NCBI GenBank assembly: GCA_902806295.1
Contig: CADCWB010000151.1
Location: 1 to 15,362 of the forward strand
DNA from: an uncultured Sphingomonas sp.
GTDB lineage: Bacteria; Pseudomonadota; Alphaproteobacteria; Sphingomonadales; Sphingomonadaceae
Direction of reading: 5' to 3'
Length of the DNA stretch: 15,362 bases
Of the stretch, positions 1-6,428 are shown piece after piece (within the stretch, counting starts at the first letter, position 1; each line of letters begins with the position of its first letter). Position numbers and translations under genes: made by a program. The notes beneath the pieces were generated by a model that was not told the origin of the DNA, made no database searches, and worked only from the letters and a program-made list of their open reading frames with translations.

Positions 1-1210
1 CGCATTGGGTGAAGTTGCGGACGTTCTCCGCGCCAGGGAGCACCTTCACCAGCCCACGATAGGTGTTGTCGGAACGGCCCGCCGAAATGCCTTTGCTGAC
101 GATGGTCGAGCGGGTGCTCGCCCCGATGTGCACCATCTTGGTGCCGGTATCGGCCTGCTGCCGGTTGTTGGTCAGCGCGACCGAATAGAATTCGCCGACG
201 CTGCCCTCGCCCTTGAGGATGCAGCTGGGGTACTTCCAGGTGATCGCGCTGCCGGTCTCGACCTGGGTCCAGCTGACCTTGCTCCGCGCGCCCGAGCACA
301 TCGCCCGCTTGGTCACGAAGTTGAAGATGCCGCCCTTGCCCTCGGCGTCGCCCGGATACCAGTTCTGGACGGTGGAGTATTTCACCTCCGCATCCTCGTG
401 CGCGAAGATCTCGACCACCGCGGCGTGCAGCTGGTTCTCGTCGCGCATCGGCGCAGTGCAGCCTTCGAGATAGGACACGTAGCTGCCCTTGTCGGCGACG
501 ATCAGCGTCCGCTCGAACTGGCCGGTGTTCTCGGCATTGATGCGGAAATAGGTCGACAGCTCCATCGGGCAGCGGACGCCCTCGGGGATGTAGACGAAGG
601 TCCCATCTGAGAAGACCGCCGCATTGAGGCAGCTGAAGAAATTATCGCGCTGCGGTACCACGCTGCCGAGGTATTGGCGGACCAGGTCGGGGAATTCCTT
701 CACCGCCTCGCTGATCGAGCGAAAGATCACCCCCGCCTTATTCAGCTCCTCGCGGAAGGTAGTGGCGACCGACACGCTGTCGAACACCGCGTCGACCGCG
801 ACCTTGCGCGCGCCCTCGACGCCCGCGAGCACCTTCTGCTCCTCGATCGGGATGCCGAGTTTCTCGTAGGTGCGGCGGATCTCCGGATCGAGCTCGTCGA
901 GCGAGGCGATGATCGGGCGCTTCTTGGGCTCCGCGTAATAAAAGGCGTCTTGATAATCGATGGCCGGAATGTTGAGCTTGGCCCAGTCGACCTCCTCCAT
1001 CTCCAGCCAGGCGCCATACGCCTTCAGCCGCCATTCGAGCAGCCATTCGGGCTCACCCTTCTTGGCCGAGATGAAGCGCACCGTGTCCTCGCTCAGGCCC
1101 TTGGGCGCGAACTCGGACTCGATGTCGCTGGTGAAGCCCCACTCATAGGTGGCAAGCTTCTCCGCCGCCTCATGCGCTTCGCGGTTCTTGAGAGTGGTCT
1201 GCTCGTTCAT
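1..1210 (-). CDS. sufB: Fe-S cluster assembly scaffold protein SufB (3' end off the window)
   Basis: SufB is the scaffold subunit of the cytoplasmic SufBCD complex, which builds Fe-S clusters from SufS/SufE-derived sulfur with the help of the SufC ATPase. The reading frame opens at ATG 1210 and stays open for 403 codons to the window edge. It begins MNEQTTLKNREAHEAAE and includes the characteristic SufB stretches YQDAFYYAEPKKRP, LGSVVPQRDNFFSCLNAAVF, YIPEGVRCPMELSTYFRIN, SYLEGCTAP and VQNWYPGDAEGKGGIFNFVT. The last complete codon is Cys403 in the motif RNFTQC, equivalent to the conserved cluster-assembly cysteine of E. coli SufB (about residue 405). Family members have about 480-495 residues, so roughly 85-90 C-terminal residues are missing. 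The ATG overlaps the stop of the upstream SufR-like gene (ATGA), implying translational coupling. sufC, sufD and sufS would be expected beyond the left edge. Confidence 0.97.
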   Translation of the reverse strand, partial: MNEQTTLKNREAHEAAEKLATYEWGFTSDIESEFAPKGLSEDTVRFISAKKGEPEWLLEWRLKAYGAWLEMEEVDWAKLNIPAIDYQDAFYYAEPKKRPIIASLDELDPEIRRTYEKLGIPIEEQKVLAGVEGARKVAVDAVFDSVSVATTFREELNKAGVIFRSISEAVKEFPDLVRQYLGSVVPQRDNFFSCLNAAVFSDGTFVYIPEGVRCPMELSTYFRINAENTGQFERTLIVADKGSYVSYLEGCTAPMRDENQLHAAVVEIFAHEDAEVKYSTVQNWYPGDAEGKGGIFNFVTKRAMCSGARSKVSWTQVETGSAITWKYPSCILKGEGSVGEFYSVALTNNRQQADTGTKMVHIGASTRSTIVSKGISAGRSDNTYRGLVKVLPGAENVRNFTQC

Positions 1211-1641
1211 GCTCGTTCCAGTACCCGCGCCGGGGCGGGCGCACTTAATTGTTCAAGACTGACCGCCCCCAGCGCTCCGCGGACTGCCTGACTGACGACG
1301 CTCATATGCGGCTTGACCCGGCACTGCGCATCCAGCGCGCACTCGCTGGCCTCGTCGGAGCCGCTGCACTGGGTCATGGCGATGGGCCCCTCGACCGCTT
1401 CGACCATGTCGGCCAGGCTGATCTCCGCCGGAGCGCGCGCCAGCACAAAGCCGCCGCCCGCTCCGCGCACGCTGCTCAGCAGCCCCGCGCCGGCCAGCCT
1501 GCCCATCAGCTTCTGCGCCGTCGGCAGCGGCACGCCGGTCTCGGCCGCAAGCGCAGACGCACTCAGCCGCGCGCCGGCGGGGGCACGGGCGGCGGCGGTC
1601 ATGATGACGACCGCGTAGTCGGCAAGGTGAGTCAGGCGCAT
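1207..1641 (-). CDS. sufR: Rrf2-family SUF system regulator (SufR-like)
   Basis: This is a 144-residue Rrf2-family transcription factor of the type that precedes SUF operons in proteobacteria and senses Fe-S status. The N-terminal winged helix-turn-helix occupies about residues 1-75 (MRLTHLADYAVVIM at the start, PLPTAQKLMGRLAGAGLL as the recognition region, SVRGAGGGFVLAR as the wing). Three candidate cluster-ligating cysteines follow: Cys92, Cys101 and Cys107, a C-X8-C-X5-C pattern. IscR has its three cysteines at similar positions but with C-X5-C-X5-C spacing. The gene overlaps sufB by 4 bases and lies 52 bases downstream of the DUF885 stop. There is no good Shine-Dalgarno sequence before ATG 1641, and an inverted repeat abuts the start, which suggests autoregulation. 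The family is confident; which cluster it binds and whether it represses are inferred. Confidence 0.92.
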   Translation of the reverse strand: MRLTHLADYAVVIMTAAARAPAGARLSASALAAETGVPLPTAQKLMGRLAGAGLLSSVRGAGGGFVLARAPAEISLADMVEAVEGPIAMTQCSGSDEASECALDAQCRVKPHMSVVSQAVRGALGAVSLEQLSAPAPARVLERA

Positions 1642-1669
1642 CTAATCGGAGCTTTCAAGTCCGATTTAG
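1642..1669 (-). promoter_or_regulatory. Palindrome abutting the sufR start, candidate SufR/Rrf2 operator
   Basis: Plus-strand bases 1644-1650 read AATCGGA and 1660-1666 read TCCGATT, a perfect 7-bp inverted repeat with a 9-base spacer. Flanking bases extend it imperfectly (CTAATCGGA against TCCGATTTAG). It ends immediately before ATG 1641. Read on the minus strand, a weak sigma70-like pair is visible: TTGTAG (1691-1686), 17 bases, then TAAATC (1668-1663). The palindrome would therefore cover the -10 box and transcription start, the usual place for autorepression by an Rrf2 protein. The repeat is seen directly; operator function and the promoter are inferred, and the promoter matches consensus poorly. 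Confidence 0.5.
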
Positions 1670-1693
1670 GTTGATGCGCCTGATTCTACAAGC

Positions 1694-3568
1694 TTAGCCC
1701 TTGGTCTGGGCGATCCACGCGTCGACCCGCTTCTCCATCAGGTCGAGCGGCATGGAGCCCGCCAGCAGCACCGTGTCGTGGAACTGCCGGTCGTCGTAGC
1801 GCTCGCCTAGCTGCGCCTTGGCCTTCGCCCGCAGCTCCTCCAGCTTCAGCTTGCCCACCATGTAGGCCGTGGCCTGACCCGGATAGACCACGTAGCGCTC
1901 GATCGCCTTGACGATCCCGCCTTTGGCGTCGGCCGAATTGTCCTCGACGTACTTGATCGCCTGCTCGCGGGTCCAGCGCTTGTGGTGAAGGCCGCTGTCC
2001 ACCACCAGCCGGATGGCGCGGTGCAGTTCCAGCTGCAGCCGACCGAAGTCGCGATATGGGTCCTGGTAGAGGCCCATCTCCTTGCACAGCTTCTCCGCGT
2101 ACAGGCCCCAGCCCTCGTCGGTCGCGGTGTAGCCGCTGAATTGCCGAAACGGCGGCACTTCACCGGCGCCGAGCTCGCTCAACAGCGCGCCCTGCAGGTG
2201 GTGCCCGGGAAGGCCTTCATGGCAGTAAAGCGCCTCAACCTCGGTCGAGGGCATGTCGTTCATGTCGTAGAGATTGACGTAGTAAGTGCCCGGGCGCGAA
2301 CCGTCGGGCGGCGGGTCCTGATAAAATGCCTTGCCCGCGCTCTTCTCGCGGAAGGGCTCGACCGCCTTGATCAGCAGTGGCGCCTTGGGGAGGCGGCCGA
2401 AGAAGCGGGGCAGCGCAGCCTGCACCGCCGCTTGCGCCTTGGCGCTCTCGTCGAGATACATCTGCTTACCGGCGGCGGTGTTCGGGTAATAGAATTGCCT
2501 CGACGTCCGCATGTGCTCGAAGAACTCGGGCAGCGAGCCCTTGAACCCGACCTGGCCCTTGATCGCGGTCATCTCTCCATGAATGCGCGCCACCTGGTCG
2601 AGCCCGAGCTGGTGCACCTGATCTGGGTTGAGATCGGTCGTGGTGTAGAATTTCAGCCGGGTTTGATACTCCGCCGCGCCTTTGGCGAAGCGCCAGATCC
2701 CATCGTCGCGGCCAGCCTTGGCCTGCTGCGCCTGCATCGCCGCGATCACGCGCTGGTAGGCAGGCTTGAGGTCCCGCACCATTGCCGTGCGCCCGGCCGC
2801 TAGAAGACGCTCTTTCGTCGCCGCATCGGTTTGCAGCTTGGCCACCTTGCTCTTGAAGTCGGCCCACAGATCATTGTCCTCGCCGCGGTCGAACGGCGCC
2901 CCCCGGATCAGGTTGCGGCTGTCGGCGATCACATAAGGGTAGACCCACCGCGGCGCGAGCACGCCCCCCGCTTGCCGCGCGTTTGCCTCGGCGATCGCCT
3001 GGTCGAGATACCGGGCCACGCCATTGATCCGCGACACATAAGCCTCCGCGTCGGCAACGCTGTCGACCTTGTGAATGTTGATCAGAAAGGCGGGCCCGTC
3101 GCTCTGCGCACCGTTCATCTGGTCGAACACCAGCCCGTTCTTGCGGTACGGCCAAAGCGAGTCGGAGCGGGCGATCCGATACAGGAACAAGTCGTAGCTC
3201 AGCTGGTCGCCGGCGCTCAGGTCGTCGCGCGGGAAGCGGCGCTGCAGCTCGGCGGCGTAGCGCTGGTCGAGCGCGCGGTTCTCTTCGGCGGCGGCGTCGG
3301 TGAACTCGTCCCATTTGCCATAGTCCGCGTCCTTGATCCCGCGGTAGGCTTTGCTCAGCGGCGAGAGGGCGAGTTCGGCCTTGTCATATTCTTCAAAGAA
3401 CGCGGCGAGCTGCGGGTTCTTGGCCGGAATCGGCGCAATGGCGGCTGGAGCAGCAGCGGCTTCGGCGGGCGGCGGCGCGAGCAGCGGGTCCACCTGATTG
3501 GCAGCACAGGCGGTCAGCAGGGCAGTGGAGGCGAGCAGCAGGATGTGCTTCAAGGAGCGGCCTTTCAT
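1694..3568 (-). CDS. DUF885 family putative metallopeptidase lipoprotein
   Basis: From ATG 3568 this gives 624 residues. Residues 1-21 (MKGRSLKHILLLASTALLTAC) form a lipoprotein signal with lipobox LTAC and lipidated Cys21, so the protein should be anchored in the envelope. The rest matches the DUF885 family, whose members are about 580-630 residues long. Near the C-terminal third is the family signature ALYCHEGLPGHHLQ, with His-Glu at 450-451 and a second His pair at 456-457. This resembles the HExxH-type zinc site of gluzincin peptidases and argues for peptidase activity, although the substrate is unknown. The start is uncertain. ATG 3568 has no clear Shine-Dalgarno sequence. TTG 3553 has AAAGG 7 bases upstream and would still leave a complete lipoprotein signal. 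ATG 3607 would put a non-signal tail ahead of it. It is the first gene of the minus-strand run leading into sufR-sufB, and read-through across the 52-base gap is possible. Confidence 0.9.
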   Translation of the reverse strand: MKGRSLKHILLLASTALLTACAANQVDPLLAPPPAEAAAAPAAIAPIPAKNPQLAAFFEEYDKAELALSPLSKAYRGIKDADYGKWDEFTDAAAEENRALDQRYAAELQRRFPRDDLSAGDQLSYDLFLYRIARSDSLWPYRKNGLVFDQMNGAQSDGPAFLINIHKVDSVADAEAYVSRINGVARYLDQAIAEANARQAGGVLAPRWVYPYVIADSRNLIRGAPFDRGEDNDLWADFKSKVAKLQTDAATKERLLAAGRTAMVRDLKPAYQRVIAAMQAQQAKAGRDDGIWRFAKGAAEYQTRLKFYTTTDLNPDQVHQLGLDQVARIHGEMTAIKGQVGFKGSLPEFFEHMRTSRQFYYPNTAAGKQMYLDESAKAQAAVQAALPRFFGRLPKAPLLIKAVEPFREKSAGKAFYQDPPPDGSRPGTYYVNLYDMNDMPSTEVEALYCHEGLPGHHLQGALLSELGAGEVPPFRQFSGYTATDEGWGLYAEKLCKEMGLYQDPYRDFGRLQLELHRAIRLVVDSGLHHKRWTREQAIKYVEDNSADAKGGIVKAIERYVVYPGQATAYMVGKLKLEELRAKAKAQLGERYDDRQFHDTVLLAGSMPLDLMEKRVDAWIAQTKG

Positions 3569-3569
3569 G

Positions 3570-3658
3570 GTTCGACATGCCGGGCTTGGTCCGGCGGCAA
3601 TCGTCATCTTTGAAGGCAGCCGCCGCCAGGCTCAAGCCCGGCAACGAACAGTTCGACA
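3570..3658. repeat. Inverted and direct repeats in the divergent DUF885/pyrD intergenic region
   Basis: The roughly 106 bases between the divergent DUF885 and pyrD starts must hold both promoters. They contain a perfect 10-bp inverted repeat, GCCGGGCTTG at 3579-3588 and CAAGCCCGGC at 3633-3642. They also contain a direct repeat GTTCGACA at 3570-3577 and 3651-3658. Within the left arm, GCCGG (3579-3583) and CCGGC (3591-3595) form a tight palindrome around CTTGG, resembling the short intergenic palindromic repeats scattered through alphaproteobacterial genomes. I could not place convincing -35/-10 boxes. The repeats are seen directly; calling them a REP-like element or regulatory site is inference. 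Confidence 0.4.
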
Positions 3659-3674
3659 AACGACCGGAGCGCTC

Positions 3675-4709
3675 GTGCCTCTCTATCCCGCCCTGCGGCC
3701 ACTGATCTTCCGCCTTGATCCCGAGCGCGCCCATGGACTTTCGATTACCGGCTTGAAGGCGTGGCCGAAGCGCAGGCTGCCGTCGTTCGACTCTTCGCTC
3801 GCGACCACGGTGGCGGGACTGCGCTTTCCTTCGCCCATCGGCTTGGCGGCCGGTTATGACAAGGACGCGGAAGTATTCGACCCCTTGCTCGCCTTCGGAT
3901 TCGGCTTCGTGGAAGTCGGAACGATCACCCCTATGCCGCAGCCAGGCAATCCCCGGCCCCGCCTATTTCGGCTGGTCGAGGACGGCGCGGTGATCAACCG
4001 CTTGGGCTTCAACAGCAGCGGTCAAGCCGACGCTCTCACCCGGCTTGCACGTCGCGAACGCCATGGTGGGATAGTTGGCGTCAACATCGGCGCCAACAAG
4101 GACTCGCCCGACCGGGTCGCCGACTATGCCGCAGGCGTGCGGGCCATGGCCCCGGTGGCCAATTACCTGACCATCAACATCAGCTCGCCTAACACGCCCG
4201 GGCTGCGGCAGCTGCAGGACGCGGGCGCGCTTCGGGACCTGCTGGCTGCCGTCAGGCAAGCCCGACCGCTTGGCGGACCGCCGGTGTTCCTGAAATTGGC
4301 GCCGGATCTGGCTGAAGGCGAGCCGCAGCAGATCGTGCGTGCGGCAATCGACCACGGCGTCGACGCCCTCATCGTCAGCAATACGACTGTTTCGCGCCCG
4401 ACGCTCAGGTCGCGCCATTCGGGCGAAAGCGGGGGCTTGTCGGGTGCGCCGCTCCGACCACTTGCGCTGGACGCCTTGCGCCGCTTTCGGGTGGAAACCG
4501 GCGGCGCACTGCCGCTGATCGGAGCGGGAGGGATCGGCTCGGCCGACGACGCCTGGGAACGCATCTGCGCGGGCGCCAGCCTAGTGCAGCTTTATAGCGC
4601 GATGGTTTACGAAGGGCCGCGTATCGGCCAGCGGATTGCGCGTGGCCTGGCCGAGCGGCTAGCCCGCTCGCCGTTCGCCAGCATTGCCGAGGCGGTGGGG
4701 ACGGAGTAG
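3675..4709 (+). CDS. pyrD: Dihydroorotate dehydrogenase (quinone), class 2
   Basis: PyrD oxidises dihydroorotate to orotate, the fourth step of de novo pyrimidine synthesis, passing electrons through FMN to membrane quinone. I chose GTG 3675 because GGAG at 3666-3669 lies 5 bases upstream and because it yields 344 residues beginning (V)PLYPALRPLIFRLDPERAH, the normal class 2 N-terminus with its membrane-associating helix. Visible motifs include GLAAGYDKDAE (Lys63, FMN contact), VGTITPMPQPGNPRPRLFRL, INRLGFNSSG, and NISSPNTPGLR with the class 2 catalytic base Ser171. Further along are VFLKLAPDL, IVSNTTVSR and the phosphate-binding IGAGGIGS near the C-terminus. Nothing essential is missing. It is the first gene of a plus-strand run, with ggt starting 9 bases after its stop. 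An upstream in-frame extension to 3498 is rejected because it runs into the divergent gene. Confidence 0.97.
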   Translation: MPLYPALRPLIFRLDPERAHGLSITGLKAWPKRRLPSFDSSLATTVAGLRFPSPIGLAAGYDKDAEVFDPLLAFGFGFVEVGTITPMPQPGNPRPRLFRLVEDGAVINRLGFNSSGQADALTRLARRERHGGIVGVNIGANKDSPDRVADYAAGVRAMAPVANYLTINISSPNTPGLRQLQDAGALRDLLAAVRQARPLGGPPVFLKLAPDLAEGEPQQIVRAAIDHGVDALIVSNTTVSRPTLRSRHSGESGGLSGAPLRPLALDALRRFRVETGGALPLIGAGGIGSADDAWERICAGASLVQLYSAMVYEGPRIGQRIARGLAERLARSPFASIAEAVGTE

Positions 4710-4718
4710 CCGAGCCGG

Positions 4719-6428
4719 ATGCGTAAATTCTTCTCGCCGCTCGTTGCCGCCGGCTTGTCGCTGACGGCTTGCGCCACTGTCCCGTCGGCCTCGCCAATTA
4801 TCCCCGCGCCGGGCGGTCAGTCCAGGGGGATGGTATCATCCGCCGATCCGCGCGCCGCAGCAGCCGGCGCGGAGATGCTTCGCCAAGGCGGCAGCGCCGC
4901 CGACGCAGCCTTCGCTACGCTGCTCGCGCTGACGGTGGTGGAGCCGCAGTCGAGCGGGATCGGCGGGGGCGCCTTCCTGGTCTATGACGACGGACGGCCA
5001 GAGCCCTCGACCTACGATGGGCGAGAAACGGCCCCGGCCGCCGCGCGTGAGGATTGGTTCTTCGTCAACGGCAAGCCGCTGACCTTTCCAACCCTGGTGC
5101 CCGGCGGGCGCAGCACCGGCGTACCCGGCAATGTCCGCATGATGGCGCTCGCCCATCGCGACCAGGGCCGGCTCGCATGGGCCGAGCTGTTCGAGCCGGC
5201 CATTCGGCTAGCTCGCGATGGCTTCCAGATCACTCCTCGGCTCCACGCCGCGTTACTCCGCAGCAAGAGCACGGCCGGCTTGAGCCCGGCCGGACGCGCA
5301 TTGTTCTACCGCCCGGATGGCGCGCCCAAGCCCGTCGGCACGCTGATCCGAAACCCGGACCTAGCCGTGTTCCTAGAACAGCTTGCGCGGCGTGGACCCG
5401 GCCACTTTTATGGTGGCCAGAACGCCGCTGGCGTAGCCTCGGCGGTCAGCACGGCGCCGGTCAATCCCGCACCGATGACCGTCGCGGACATGACCCGCTA
5501 TCAGGCCAAGGAGCGGCCACCGGTCTGCGGCCGCTATCGTGATTTCCGAATCTGTGGCATGGGCCCGCCCTCATCGGGTGCAACGACCGTATTCGCCATC
5601 CTCAAGCAGCTTGAGCGTTTCCCACTGAAGCAGCTCGGCCCCAGCAATCCACAAAGCTGGCACCTCATCGCAGACTCGATGCGCCTCAGCTTTGTCGACC
5701 GCGACCGCTACCTGGCGGATCCTGACTTCGTGCGGGTGCCAACAGCTGGGCTGAGTGCCGCCGCCTACCTGGCACAGCGCTCCGCCCTGCTCCAGCCGGA
5801 TCGGGCGTTGGCGGAAGTAAGCGCGGGCACTCCGTCTGGTGCTCCTGCGGTCGCGGCAGGCCTGACGGCGGACGTGATCTCCACCTCGCACTTCGTTGCG
5901 GTTGATCGCTGGGGCGAGGTCGCCTCACTCACTTCGACGATCGAGAGCGCGTTCGGCTCGGGCCTGATGGTCAACGGCTACTATCTCAACAATGAGCTGA
6001 CCGACTTCAGCCTTGTGCCCACCGTCGACAATGTCTGGGTCGCCAACCGAGTGCAGGCGGGCAAGCGTCCGCGCAGCTCGATGGCGCCGACGATCGTTTA
6101 TGGCCCGGACGGCCGGGTGCGGCTGGCGGTCGGAGCCGCAGGTGGCGCAACCATCATCGCTCAGGTCGCCAAGGCGATCATCGGCGTGGTGGACTGGGGC
6201 ATGACTGCGCAGCAGGCGATCGCCGCGCCGGTGATCTTTGCGCCAGGTGACACGGTCTATGTGGAGCGTGGCACGGCGTTGGAGGCGATGGCCCCGGCCT
6301 TGCGGGCGCTCGGCCACAAGGTCGACGTGCGGGACGCCAGCTTCAAGGCCAATGCGATCGAGCGCGTAGATGGCCGCTGGGTAGGCGCGGCCGATCCTCG
6401 CAGCGAGGGGGCCGCGATTAGCGAATGA
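4719..6428 (+). CDS. ggt: Gamma-glutamyltransferase (lipoprotein-type precursor)
   Basis: The 569-residue precursor is an N-terminal nucleophile hydrolase that cleaves the gamma-glutamyl bond of glutathione and related compounds and transfers or hydrolyses the glutamyl group. Residues 1-18 (MRKFFSPLVAAGLSLTAC) are a signal with lipobox LTAC and Cys18, so the enzyme is probably anchored in the periplasm. Family motifs are SSGIGGGAFLVYDDG, GPPSSGATTV (282-290), TSHF with the autoprocessing and catalytic Thr389, LNNELTDFS (423-431) and RPRSSMAPTIV (about 450-460). Cleavage before Thr389 would give a small subunit of 181 residues, the usual size. The gene follows pyrD by 9 bases and shares ATGA with the acyl-CoA synthetase gene. 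Its exact substrate (glutathione or another gamma-glutamyl compound) cannot be read from sequence. Confidence 0.95.
   Translation: MRKFFSPLVAAGLSLTACATVPSASPIIPAPGGQSRGMVSSADPRAAAAGAEMLRQGGSAADAAFATLLALTVVEPQSSGIGGGAFLVYDDGRPEPSTYDGRETAPAAAREDWFFVNGKPLTFPTLVPGGRSTGVPGNVRMMALAHRDQGRLAWAELFEPAIRLARDGFQITPRLHAALLRSKSTAGLSPAGRALFYRPDGAPKPVGTLIRNPDLAVFLEQLARRGPGHFYGGQNAAGVASAVSTAPVNPAPMTVADMTRYQAKERPPVCGRYRDFRICGMGPPSSGATTVFAILKQLERFPLKQLGPSNPQSWHLIADSMRLSFVDRDRYLADPDFVRVPTAGLSAAAYLAQRSALLQPDRALAEVSAGTPSGAPAVAAGLTADVISTSHFVAVDRWGEVASLTSTIESAFGSGLMVNGYYLNNELTDFSLVPTVDNVWVANRVQAGKRPRSSMAPTIVYGPDGRVRLAVGAAGGATIIAQVAKAIIGVVDWGMTAQQAIAAPVIFAPGDTVYVERGTALEAMAPALRALGHKVDVRDASFKANAIERVDGRWVGAADPRSEGAAISE

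Noticed and set aside
674..1291. 205-residue plus-strand open frame opposite sufB
   Set aside because: It lies antisense to a clear sufB frame in GC-rich DNA, has no recognisable motif or ribosome site, and its composition (Arg, Leu, Asp, Ala) is typical of antisense shadows.
1982..2803. 273-residue plus-strand open frame opposite DUF885
   Set aside because: It is fully antisense to a well-supported gene, with low-complexity, shadow-like translation and no domain.
2831..3613. 260-residue plus-strand open frame opposite the DUF885 N-terminal half
   Set aside because: Same reasons: antisense to real coding sequence, no motif, no Shine-Dalgarno sequence.
3498..3674. N-terminal extension of pyrD
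   Set aside because: It would overlap the divergent DUF885 start; GTG 3675 has GGAG at the correct distance and gives the normal PyrD N-terminus.
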